Assembly (NCBI GenBank): GCA_019748235.1
Contig: JAIEPU010000002.1
Span: 1-60,717 of the forward strand
Direction: 5' to 3'
Source: a bacterium
GTDB lineage: Bacteria; Planctomycetota; Planctomycetia; Kolteriales; Kolteriaceae
Length of the DNA: 60,717 bases
Shown here: in pieces, positions 28,147-36,027 of the stretch
How the letters are laid out: each line of letters begins with the position of its first letter
Position numbering within the stretch: position 1 is the stretch's first letter
Notes under the pieces: generated by a model
Told to the model about the DNA's origin: nothing
Database searches by the model: none
The model's input: the letters and a program-made list of their open reading frames with translations, nothing else
Position numbers and translations under genes: made by a program

Positions 28147-28576
28147 CCGTTCAAAGATGGACATTCTCGGTTCAGAATGCTCGATCTATTTTTGGATCGA
28201 TAATCGCCCTCTTAAAACGTGGGTTGAGTGAGGCTCGATTCCGCATACGTGCGGCAACGAGGCCAAATTACCCGTCGGGCACGAAGGCACATCGCAAGAC
28301 ATTGCGAATAAAACACTTGCGATCCAAGAGCCGATGAAAGCGGATCGTGAAAACACACGGCAAATCAGCTCGAGGGATCAGGTTTACAAAAGAATTCGGT
28401 TTTCAGCGCGAAAAACTTGTCCGTGTTTCGATGGACACTCCCATCCCCACTACGGACAGGGATGACGCGAAACAAAAGATCAAACGGAAGAGGCAAGTCG
28501 AGAGCAGATGGTTGCTCGGCCGAATCCGGGACGACAAGAATCAGGTTCATCCGAAACAACTTAGGAGGTTCTAGTC
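28147..28576 (+). promoter_or_regulatory. Leader/promoter region of the first hcp gene
   Basis: No gene is found. Small hairpins occur (TCGATC/GATCGA around 28172-28191; CCGCA-tacg-TGCGG at 28241-28254). The island CGCGAAAAACTTGT (28407-28420) ... CAGGGATGACG (28457-28467) recurs upstream of the second hcp at nearly the same distance from the ATG (110 versus 118 nt), although the rest of the leaders differ. AGGAGG lies 9 nt before the ATG. Confidence 0.55.
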
Positions 28577-29059
28577 ATGGCTGAGGTAGCCTTTGCTTAC
28601 GTTCAGGATCAAGGTGGCAGCCCGATCGAGGGTGAATGCAACATGAAGGGACAGGAGGGCGCAATCGAAGTTCGTGCCTTCCAACACGACGTCTCGAAGC
28701 AGGTCGATCCGCTCGATTGCTCGAAGGTTCGAAGCGATCGCCACCACGGCTCGGTCACCATCACGACGGATCTCGACAAGTCCTTCCCGCTCCTCATGAA
28801 AGCTCTCTGCGAAGGAGCAACCTTGAACGAGATCAAGGTGAAGTGGTATCGTCAGCCTCCCGAAGGTGGAAATGAACCCGAACATTACTTCACGCACACC
28901 TTCACCAAGTGCATCGTGACCTCGGTCCGCCCGATCATGCGAAGTGCGACCGACGGAGGCCGAACCGGCCACATGTTCGCCTTCGAGTTCGGCTATCGCC
29001 AGATCACCTGGACCAGCGAAGTCGGCGGAACCGAATATGTGGACGAAGTCCGCACATAG
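28577..29059 (+). CDS. hcp: Type VI secretion tube protein Hcp (first copy)
   Basis: A 160-residue Hcp (TssD) protein. Family features are 'PIEGECNMKGQEGAIEVRAFQHDV', a central 'GSVTITTDLDKSFPLLMKALCEG' and the C-terminal 'FAFEFGYRQITWTSEVGG'. Hcp hexamers stack into the tube expelled by the sheath, and small effectors can ride in its lumen. The DNA differs from the second copy at only about 13 of 483 positions, with a run of roughly 240 identical bases in the middle; the proteins differ only near the C-terminus (YV versus FL). It is bounded by hairpins on both sides, so it can be expressed alone. Confidence 0.96.
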   Translation: MAEVAFAYVQDQGGSPIEGECNMKGQEGAIEVRAFQHDVSKQVDPLDCSKVRSDRHHGSVTITTDLDKSFPLLMKALCEGATLNEIKVKWYRQPPEGGNEPEHYFTHTFTKCIVTSVRPIMRSATDGGRTGHMFAFEFGYRQITWTSEVGGTEYVDEVRT

Positions 29060-29066
29060 TTGGGTC

Positions 29067-29138
29067 GCTCGTCTCCTAAGGACGAGCCTCTCAGGAACGC
29101 CCGAATGCCCGGCGGTTGTCAGACCAGCCGGGTTTTTT
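29067..29138 (+). terminator. Double hairpin with Rho-independent terminator after the first hcp
   Basis: GCTCGTC/GACGAGC (29067-29073 with 29081-29087) is followed by CCCGGC/GCCGGG (29108-29113 with 29127-29132), whose inner GGT/ACC extends the stem, then six T (29133-29138). This is a canonical intrinsic terminator. Confidence 0.88.
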
Positions 29139-29583
29139 CATTTCTTGTCTGCTCCCATCAGCCAGCGTGGCCCGGCAAATTCATCCATCGATACATGCAA
29201 TGGTCTCCCCAACACTTCGCAGAAATGCCTCCTTGGCTTGGTCGCTACCTCCTAGTGCCGTGCGATTCATCGACGGTTCAACGGGAAGTTGGTCTAAGTG
29301 ACTCACGGCTTCATCGAAAGTCTTCTCTCCCAGAGGCACGGACTGCGGGAGGGATTCACGTCATTTTGCTAGGAAAAACAATCGAATCCTGATTTCGCGA
29401 AAAACTTGTGGAACTAGTGTCCGCGTCCACGAGTCCGTTCCCATACCTCTGCAGACAGGGATGACGAAAAGAAACAAAAACGAGACGAGCGGCCCAAACT
29501 GAACGAGCAAAAGGTTTTGCTCAACCGCGACTGTCCGATCGAGAAACAAATTTCGTCCGACCAACAATGAGGAGTATTGAGTC
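29139..29583 (+). promoter_or_regulatory. Leader/promoter region of the second hcp gene
   Basis: No gene is supported here. The conserved island reappears: CGCGAAAAACTTGT (29396-29409) and CAGGGATGACG (29456-29466), followed in both leaders by an AAACAAAA stretch. In both copies the segment before CAGGGATG can fold (CATCCC/GGGATG upstream of copy 1, TCCC/GGGA upstream of copy 2). GAGGAG stands 10 nt before the ATG. Confidence 0.55.
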
Positions 29584-30066
29584 ATGGCCGAGGTAGCCTT
29601 TGCTTACGTTCAGGATCAAGGTGGCAGCCCGATCGAGGGTGAATGCAACATGAAGGGTCAGGAGGGTGCGATCGAAGTTCGTGCCTTCCAGCACGACGTC
29701 TCGAAGCAGGTCGATCCGCTCGATTGCTCGAAGGTTCGAAGCGATCGCCACCACGGCTCGGTCACCATCACGACGGATCTCGACAAGTCCTTCCCGCTCC
29801 TCATGAAAGCTCTCTGCGAAGGAGCAACCTTGAACGAGATCAAGGTGAAGTGGTATCGTCAGCCTCCCGAAGGTGGAAATGAACCCGAACATTACTTCAC
29901 GCACACCTTCACCAAGTGCATCGTGACCTCGGTCCGCCCGATTATGCGAAGTGCGACCGACGGAGGCCGAACCGGCCACATGTTCGCCTTCGAGTTCGGC
30001 TACCGCCAGATCACCTGGACCAGCGAAGTCGGCGGAACCGAATTCCTTGACGAAGTCCGCACGTAA
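29584..30066 (+). CDS. hcp: Type VI secretion tube protein Hcp (second copy)
   Basis: A 160-residue Hcp with the same sequence as the first copy except 'EFLDEV' for 'EYVDEV' near the C-terminus. Nearly all the nucleotide differences cluster in the first ~115 and last ~150 bases, while the middle is identical, which looks like recent duplication or ongoing gene conversion. Its own leader and terminator make it an independent transcription unit between tssC and tssE. Whether the two Hcp proteins mix in one tube cannot be told. Confidence 0.96.
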   Translation: MAEVAFAYVQDQGGSPIEGECNMKGQEGAIEVRAFQHDVSKQVDPLDCSKVRSDRHHGSVTITTDLDKSFPLLMKALCEGATLNEIKVKWYRQPPEGGNEPEHYFTHTFTKCIVTSVRPIMRSATDGGRTGHMFAFEFGYRQITWTSEVGGTEFLDEVRT

Positions 30067-30093
30067 GACTTCGACTCATCAACGAAAACAGAC

Positions 30094-30134
30094 GAAGGGG
30101 ACGGCTTTCCATGGCCGGTCCCCTTCCTCGTTTT
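30094..30134 (+). terminator. Rho-independent terminator after the second hcp
   Basis: GAAGGGGAC (30094-30102) pairs perfectly with GTCCCCTTC (30118-30126), with a nested GGC/GCC, followed by CTCG and TTTT (30131-30134). Confidence 0.82.
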
Positions 30135-30213
30135 GGCGGTGGTCAAATTTCCTCAGCCGGGCTATCTTGGACAACGTCGGCGTTTGACGCGATTGGGAAG
30201 AGGAAATGATCGA

Positions 30214-30714
30214 ATGGCAGGAAAGATCGGCTTTTGGAAGCTTTTGACCGGCGATACCCGATTTCGTCCCTTCGAGGACGTCGAGGAAACACTTCGCCAA
30301 GATGTGCTTCGAAACTTGAGCAACGTTCTCAATGCCCGGCGCGGTCGCATCTTTGCCCATGAAGATTATGGACTCGATGACATCGAAGATCTCGGTTCAT
30401 CGCCTCTACGGGTGGCTGAGTGCATCCGTCGGCTCGTCCTCCAATACGAACCACGGATTGATATTGAGGGACTGCGCGTCATTCCGACGAAATCGGAAGG
30501 CCGTACAAAGATCTTTGATGGTTACTTTCGGCAGTCGTTCGTCGTGGAAGGGCGAATGATTATGCCGAAGGGTAAGAGTCGGCCGATCCATATTCGAACG
30601 ACCGTGGTTTCCGAAGCAGCCCAGATCGAAGGACAGGTTGAATCGCTCGATGAGCCTACCAATACCAATCTGCATCCCCGGCGCGTCTTCGTCGAGGAAG
30701 AGGTAAGTTCGTGA
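30214..30714 (+). CDS. tssE: Type VI secretion baseplate protein TssE (gp25-like)
   Basis: The ATG at 30214 is preceded by GGGAAGAGGAAA and gives 166 residues; the frame is open to 30133 but the extra residues are not family-like and overlap the hcp terminator. The gp25 pattern is present: 'RQDVLRNLSNVLNARRG', 'YGLDDIEDL', 'IRRLVLQYEPRIDIEGLRV'. TssE belongs to the T6SS wedge with TssF and TssG and triggers sheath polymerisation. Its stop overlaps the tssF GTG start by 4 bases. The C-terminal ~40 residues are an extension over short homologues. Confidence 0.92.
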   Translation: MAGKIGFWKLLTGDTRFRPFEDVEETLRQDVLRNLSNVLNARRGRIFAHEDYGLDDIEDLGSSPLRVAECIRRLVLQYEPRIDIEGLRVIPTKSEGRTKIFDGYFRQSFVVEGRMIMPKGKSRPIHIRTTVVSEAAQIEGQVESLDEPTNTNLHPRRVFVEEEVSS

Positions 30715-32465
30715 GTCAATCCAAGCTACTGCAATACTTCGAGGAAGAACTCGCCTACTTGGCGTCGGCCGGGCCACGTTTCGCGAAACGCCATCCCGAC
30801 AGAGCTGCCCTGGTCAGCCTGGATAATGTCACCAGCCGCGATCCAGATGTCGAAAGACTTGTGCAGGCATTCGCATTCCTAGCGGGGCAAATTCGGGCCG
30901 AGCTCCACAATGAGCTTCCGGAAATCACGCATTCGTTGATCAATCTTCTTTGGCCCCACTATCTGCGATCTGTCCCATCGACGACGATCATCGAACTACG
31001 CCCCGACTTCAATCATTGGCAGCGTCCCATTCATATTGCCGCCAACAAGGGGCTCTTCGAATCAACCCCGATCACGTCGCCCGAAACGGGACGTGATTTC
31101 ACTTGTCGGTTCCGAAACGCGTACGATGTCAATCTTTATCCGATTCGAGTTGCGGCAGTGGATGTCGTGCGTCAACCCACCCGAAGCGAGCTACTGCTTC
31201 GCCTTGAAGTATCTCCGGGGGCCGATGCATCGATCGAATGGAGCACGCTCCGCTTTCATTTGGCAGGCGATCCGGCTCTTGGACTCGAAGCGCGTCACTG
31301 GCTTCTCGATCGGGTCAATCGCGAGGCCATCACCGCTGAGATCGAATCAAAGGAAGGCAAGAAACATCGGGCAATGATAGGCCCGTTCCGGTCGGTCGGG
31401 CTTCAAGCCTCCGAATCGTTGCTCGACCAAGAGCGACTGAGCTTTCCCGGATACCGACTGGTCCAGGAATATTTCCTCGCCCGACATAAGTTTCTCTTCG
31501 TCGATCTGCAAGGTTTGGATCGACTCATGCCCGTTTCTTCGGGTTCGAAGATCACCGTGCGAATCCCGTTGCTCGATCATCCCCCTGAGCGTATTCGATT
31601 CAATACCGAGACGATTCGTTTGCATTGCACGCCAGCCATTAATCTTTTTAGGTCAGCCGCTGTTCCCATCCGTTACGACTCTACCAAAGCGGAATACGAA
31701 CTGATTGCTGACCACGATCGCCAGGCGGTTTCGATTCAACGGGTGATGGGCGTGTACGGGCAAATCTCGGGCAGCACGAATGTCCGAGAATATACTCATT
31801 TCCTAGACTTCAAAGTTCCCGCCGACTCGAACGATCCCTACTACCAAATTTCCATCGAACCGGGCGTTGATCGAATACCCCAATGGAAGATCATGCTGGC
31901 GCGGCCGAAAGATGTGGTTCCGCCGCAGATCCTTTCGATCGATCTCGAGTGCTCGAACGGCGATTTGGCATCGGCTCTTTTACCGGGCGACATTCGATTC
32001 CGGGGAGAAGGAATTCCAGATCTCATTCAGCTTCGCAATCTAACGCAGCCAGAGCCGATTTATCATCCGCCGATCGAAAGCGCATCGCTTTGGCGATTCA
32101 TCTCGCACATGGCGATGAATTATCTGAGTCTGGAGGATGAAAACGCGCTCGTGGGAATCCTGAAGCTTTACGACTGGACCCCTAACCACTCTCATTGGCG
32201 GCGACTGCAGGGCATTCGATCATTCCGCGCAGATCCGGGATGCACGATCGTGGAGGGAATCCCTCTTCGAGGACGAGAACTCACGTTAGAACTCGATCCC
32301 ACCCATTTCGCGAACGTGGGAGATGCTTATCTCTTCAGCGAGATCATGAGTCACTTCTTCGCTCTCTACGCGAACATCAACAGTTACACGAGACTAAAGA
32401 CAAAGTTAACGACGGGGCTGACGTATTCGTGGCCGGCACTGAACGGAAAACAGCGGCCGATATAG
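30711..32465 (+). CDS. tssF: Type VI secretion baseplate protein TssF
   Basis: A 584-residue protein of usual TssF (VasA/ImpG) length, starting at GTG within the tssE stop (GTGA). Signatures are 'LLQYFEEELAYLASAGPRFAKRHP', 'DPDVERLVQAFAFLAGQI', 'LPEITHSLINLLWPHYLRSVPS', and the C-terminal 'GRELTLELDPTHFANVGDAYLFSEIMSHFFALYANINSYT'. It forms the core of the baseplate wedge. It is separated from the chosen tssG start by 44 bases, and the three genes tssE-tssF-tssG form one operon. Confidence 0.95.
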   Translation: MSQSKLLQYFEEELAYLASAGPRFAKRHPDRAALVSLDNVTSRDPDVERLVQAFAFLAGQIRAELHNELPEITHSLINLLWPHYLRSVPSTTIIELRPDFNHWQRPIHIAANKGLFESTPITSPETGRDFTCRFRNAYDVNLYPIRVAAVDVVRQPTRSELLLRLEVSPGADASIEWSTLRFHLAGDPALGLEARHWLLDRVNREAITAEIESKEGKKHRAMIGPFRSVGLQASESLLDQERLSFPGYRLVQEYFLARHKFLFVDLQGLDRLMPVSSGSKITVRIPLLDHPPERIRFNTETIRLHCTPAINLFRSAAVPIRYDSTKAEYELIADHDRQAVSIQRVMGVYGQISGSTNVREYTHFLDFKVPADSNDPYYQISIEPGVDRIPQWKIMLARPKDVVPPQILSIDLECSNGDLASALLPGDIRFRGEGIPDLIQLRNLTQPEPIYHPPIESASLWRFISHMAMNYLSLEDENALVGILKLYDWTPNHSHWRRLQGIRSFRADPGCTIVEGIPLRGRELTLELDPTHFANVGDAYLFSEIMSHFFALYANINSYTRLKTKLTTGLTYSWPALNGKQRPI

Positions 32466-32509
32466 TCTGTGAATGCAGTGTCCATTTCTCAGGTGACTTG
32501 AGACCAACG

Positions 32510-33673
32510 ATGAACGATGAAGGCTTGAATTCTTCGCGGGATGAACACGAAGATCCGAGCCTGCGCCGAGATCCTGTCGAAGAAGCCGCGATCGAGAAGC
32601 TCCTCACCCGTCTTCAAAAATCTCCGCGCGCATTTGGCTTCTTTCAGGCGATTCTGCTTCTTTCGCGATCGACACGGGGAACGGAGGAGCCGGGAGAGGG
32701 GAATGATCAGCGTTCAGAATCGGTCTTCATCCAAAGTTGGCCCTCCATGGTCCGGAGCGCTACCGACATTCGTTCGCTCGTAACGACCGACGACGAAGAG
32801 GTAAAGCCGCCGCACGAGATGCAAGTTTCATTCATGGGACTGTACGGCTTGTCGGCCCCGACTCCGGCATACTTTTGGGACTATGTGCAGTCCCACCCGG
32901 ACTCGGCACTGCGCGATTTTCTCGACATCTTTAATTCGCGCGCGATCGGACTCTTCTTTCAGGCATGGAAGCGATACCGCTGGCCGCTGCTTTACGAGGG
33001 AGGGATGGCCGATCCGATGACGCGGCGAGCCATGAGTCTTTTGGGACTCGGCACCGAGAGAATACCTCACTCGCCCGACCTGGAGGATGATACGTTCGAT
33101 ATCGACCGACAGATTCTTGCGGAGCATGCCGCTCTCGACATCTTCCCGATTCGCCATAGACTCCTCGCGTATGCAGGATTCTTAAGCCAGCGAACGCGTC
33201 CTCCCTGCAATCTGGAGTCTCTCCTTATCCACTACTTCAGCGAGAATCTCGGGGAGAACGCGCCGATCGAAGTAGAAGAGAACGTCTTTCAGTGGGCTTA
33301 TCTCTCCCCCGTTGATTTGAATTCTCTCGGAATGGCGAATTCACGGACGGGAACCGCACAGGCATTCATCGCCGGCTCGCGGGTCCCCGATCGAATGGGA
33401 GCGTATCGCATCCATCTCGGTCCACTCTCCATCGAGAGATTCCTGAGTTTATTGCCGGATCAACACGCGTTTGGAATGCTTAATGAACTCGCGCGGCTAG
33501 CGAGCCCCTTTGGAATGGAGTTTGATGTCGATTTAAAACTGCGCGCCGAAGAGGTGCCTGACTGGCGACTGGGGAGTTCGGGAGGACCAGGCCGGCTCGG
33601 ATGGACGACATGGGCCCAGAGCATCGACCGAACGGAGCCGGGAGTTGTCCGGCTCCGCTCGCATCGGGGATGA
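32510..33673 (+). CDS. tssG: Type VI secretion baseplate protein TssG
   Basis: The open frame reaches 32195, inside tssF, but the ATG at 32510 begins the recognisable protein of 387 residues. TssG (VasB/ImpH) motifs are 'AIEKLLTRLQKSPRAFGFFQAILLL', 'FMGLYGLSAPTPAYFWDYV', 'ALRDFLDIFNSRAIGLFFQAWKRYR' and 'LLIHYFSENLGENAPIEVEENV'. TssG bridges TssE/TssF to TssK. It is the last T6SS gene here; its stop is 2 bases from the end of the convergent SDR gene, so the rest of the system must be elsewhere. Confidence 0.94.
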   Translation: MNDEGLNSSRDEHEDPSLRRDPVEEAAIEKLLTRLQKSPRAFGFFQAILLLSRSTRGTEEPGEGNDQRSESVFIQSWPSMVRSATDIRSLVTTDDEEVKPPHEMQVSFMGLYGLSAPTPAYFWDYVQSHPDSALRDFLDIFNSRAIGLFFQAWKRYRWPLLYEGGMADPMTRRAMSLLGLGTERIPHSPDLEDDTFDIDRQILAEHAALDIFPIRHRLLAYAGFLSQRTRPPCNLESLLIHYFSENLGENAPIEVEENVFQWAYLSPVDLNSLGMANSRTGTAQAFIAGSRVPDRMGAYRIHLGPLSIERFLSLLPDQHAFGMLNELARLASPFGMEFDVDLKLRAEEVPDWRLGSSGGPGRLGWTTWAQSIDRTEPGVVRLRSHRG

Positions 33674-33675
33674 CT

Positions 33676-34497
33676 TCAGTCCAAGAAGAAATCGGGCAGC
33701 AGCGTCTGGCTGGGATCGACGGCGTACTTGGTGAAGTCCTTCACGCCATGCTTCGCCAACACCTCGTCGTCGATGAAGAAATTACCCGTGCACTCTTTGC
33801 TGGGTGCCGTCAGGATGTAGTGAGCGGCATCTCCCATGATTTCCACTGTCCGGCTTTGACGGCGAAGAGCATCTCCTCCTAGAAGATTGAGTGCGGCCGT
33901 GTCGATGCAGGTTCGAGGCCAGAGAGCGTTCACACCGATGCCAACCTCTTCGAACTCTGCGGACATTCCGAGAACACACATGCTCATTCCGTACTTCGCC
34001 ATCGTGTACGCGCAGTGATCTTTGAACCACTTCGCCTTCATGTTGAGTGGAGGCGAGATATTCAAGATGTGCGGATTCGTCCCTTTCATGAGATAGGGAA
34101 GCGCCGCCTGCGAGCATACGAAGGTCCCGCGGGCATTGACCTGGTGCATCAGGTCATAACGCTTCATCGGCACGCTGGGAGTCGGGGCCAGGAATATGGC
34201 GCTGGCGTTGTTGACGAGGATATCGATACCGCCGAACTTCTCGGCGGCCTGCTTCATCCCTGCAGCCACCGCATCCTCATCCCGAATATCGACCGAAAGA
34301 GCGAGGGCTTTCCCACCCGCCTTTTCAATCTCCTCCGCGGCGGAAAAGATGGTGCCTGGAAGCTTGGGATGAGGCTCGGTCGTCTTCGCTGCAATGACGA
34401 CGTTTGCCCCGTCCTGTGCCGCACGCTTCCCGATGGCAAGACCGATACCTCGGCTCGCCCCTGTGATGAAAAGGGTTCGTCCTTTAAGACTGGGCAT
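33676..34497 (-). CDS. Short-chain dehydrogenase/reductase, HSDL2-like
   Basis: A 273-residue protein from the ATG at 34497 (GGGGAGG 6 nt upstream). Rossmann motif TGASRGIGLAIG is near residue 12, the NNAS strand end follows, and 'YTMAKYGMSMCVLGMSAEF' has the catalytic Tyr-x3-Lys. The 'AKTTEPHPKLPGTI' insertion after the second strand and the overall pattern match the hydroxysteroid dehydrogenase-like 2 subgroup, which lacks a sterol-carrier domain in bacteria. The substrate is unknown. It is convergent with tssG and is unlikely to be part of the T6SS. Confidence 0.88.
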   Translation of the reverse strand: MPSLKGRTLFITGASRGIGLAIGKRAAQDGANVVIAAKTTEPHPKLPGTIFSAAEEIEKAGGKALALSVDIRDEDAVAAGMKQAAEKFGGIDILVNNASAIFLAPTPSVPMKRYDLMHQVNARGTFVCSQAALPYLMKGTNPHILNISPPLNMKAKWFKDHCAYTMAKYGMSMCVLGMSAEFEEVGIGVNALWPRTCIDTAALNLLGGDALRRQSRTVEIMGDAAHYILTAPSKECTGNFFIDDEVLAKHGVKDFTKYAVDPSQTLLPDFFLD

Positions 34498-35109
34498 GCC
34501 TAACCTCCCCATGACCCGCAGAATGAGTGATCAAAAGAACAGAAACGTTTGAATGGACTGGCAGGTCTATTGAATGGGGGCCTGGCTTGTGCGGCCATGA
34601 AGTTCCGCGAGTCAACTAACGATTTACGACTCTCCCAAGATTCCAGGGAAAGTGGACATGAAAAAGGGCTTAACCGGCACGACTCTTCGGAAACGTGCAA
34701 CTGTTAATAACTTAGAGAAAAGATTCCGCTCATAGCCCTCCTAAAAAGATCACTTTGGAACAGTTTTGGAATCTTTCGAGCGAACTTTTGACTTTCGGAA
34801 CTTATACTTCACCGACTTTCAAGGCGAGGACCGGTTGGGGTTGGTCCGGCTCGAACTGAAAGGGAAGTGGAAAAAATCTCTGAAGAGGCGACTTTTTCCC
34901 CTCCTAAATTCGTACTCATGGGTGTCGTACCCTTTACGTCATGAGGGCGACCCAAAACGGTAAGTTATTGACGGGCCTGAGGTAACGAAAAGTGTTCCTG
35001 GGCTTCGGCTGCAAGAGGTGACGGATCTCCTCCTAGCCGAATGCGTTCTGATCGAAGACCAGGTACAAGATCGAATCTCCCAGTAAGCCCGTGAGAGTGG
35101 TGGTGCAGC
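34498..35109. other. Divergent intergenic region, about 0.6 kb
   Basis: No gene is supported. It includes a nested inverted repeat (CTCATG...CATGAG around GGGT-gtcgt-ACCC, about 34916-34946) and an A/T-rich block (about 34690-34760). TTGACG near 34968 has no convincing -10 partner. It must hold the promoters of the SDR and dksA-like genes. Confidence 0.4.
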
Positions 35110-35952
35110 ATGGCACGCAAAGACGCACTGTTGAAGCTTCACTCGCGCCTCGTTTCGCGACGAAAAGAGCTTCTTGGAACCATCGAAGAGCAACTCGGTG
35201 CCCTTCGATTGGATCAGGGGAACGGATCAGGCGACGAACTCGACGTCGCCGCGATCTCGATGAACTCTGAATTGACCAGCCAACTCGCCGAGCATGAAAG
35301 TCGCGAACTTTCAAACATCGAACGAGCGATGCTTCGCCTCCGCGAGGGAGTTTATGGCAACTGCGAGGTGTGCGATAAGAAGATACCGATTGAACGACTA
35401 AACGCGTTGCCGTACACCACGGTTTGCGTCACTTGCCAGCGTGAACTCGAAACCAATCCTGAGCTTCGCGAAGAGCTCGAACACCGCCACGAACGAGAGA
35501 TGGCGGGCCTCAATGATGAGGACGAGTACGAGGATCAAGAGGAACGCGAGCGAGAAACGGAAGAGGAAGAAGCCGAGGCAGAGGAACCCTCTCGCCGTGT
35601 CCGTCGCCGTGGTGCTCCCGCGAAGCCAGCCGCACCAGCGGTTCAGGCAAAGGCCGCTCCCGCACCAGCGAAGGCCCCCGCCAAACCGGCGGCAAAGACC
35701 ACGGTCGCAAAGACCGTCGTGGCCAAAGTCGTCAGCAAGCCGGTCGTCAAGTCGGTGGTGAAAGCGGTGATGAGCAAGGCTGCTCTCGCAAAATCGGCAC
35801 TCGCGAAGGTCGCTTTGGCGAAGTCGAAGGCCGGCTCAAAGAATAACTCTTCGAAGCCTGCCAGCAAACCGGTGTCGAAAGCCCCCGTCAAGGCTTCGGC
35901 CACCAAGAATGGAAAGCACGCCAAGACGAAAGCGGGCAGCCGTTCTCGATAA
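35110..35952 (+). CDS. dksA: DksA/TraR family protein with acidic and histone H1-like basic tail
   Basis: A 280-residue protein. Residues 1-115 are a DksA-like module: N-terminal coiled coil, the tip motif DELDVA (D42, D45, A47: the D-x-x-D-x-A pattern required for DksA action on RNA polymerase) and a four-Cys zinc finger (C85, C88, C106, C109; C-x2-C-x17-C-x2-C). Residues ~135-160 are strongly acidic; residues ~161-280 are Lys/Ala/Pro/Val rich ('AKPAAPAVQAKAAPAPAKA', 'SKPVSKAPVKASATK'), like histone H1 tails. Standard DksA stops near residue 150. The tail may bind DNA or condense the nucleoid while the head acts with ppGpp on RNA polymerase; that is inference. A terminator follows. Confidence 0.9.
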   Translation: MARKDALLKLHSRLVSRRKELLGTIEEQLGALRLDQGNGSGDELDVAAISMNSELTSQLAEHESRELSNIERAMLRLREGVYGNCEVCDKKIPIERLNALPYTTVCVTCQRELETNPELREELEHRHEREMAGLNDEDEYEDQEERERETEEEEAEAEEPSRRVRRRGAPAKPAAPAVQAKAAPAPAKAPAKPAAKTTVAKTVVAKVVSKPVVKSVVKAVMSKAALAKSALAKVALAKSKAGSKNNSSKPASKPVSKAPVKASATKNGKHAKTKAGSRSR

Positions 35953-35976
35953 GGCGAGCACTTGATTCAGCACGGA

Positions 35977-36012
35977 CGAGGCTCCAAATCTGGGGCCTCG
36001 CGTCGTTTCTTG
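35977..36012 (+). terminator. Rho-independent terminator after the dksA-like gene
   Basis: CGAGGCTCC (35977-35985) pairs with GGGGCCTCG (35992-36000) through one T-G wobble, with a 6-nt loop, then CGTCGTTTCTTG. The convergent moaA ends 28 bases further on. Confidence 0.72.
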
Positions 36013-36027
36013 GACCGCCGATTGGCA

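Noticed and set aside
28110..28574. Small open frames in the tssC-hcp spacer
   Set aside because: They cross a terminator hairpin and the conserved leader island and have no counterpart in the second hcp leader.
34766..34963. 65-codon frame before the dksA-like gene
   Set aside because: No ATG with a ribosome-binding site, no family pattern, and it falls in an irregular A/T-rich segment.
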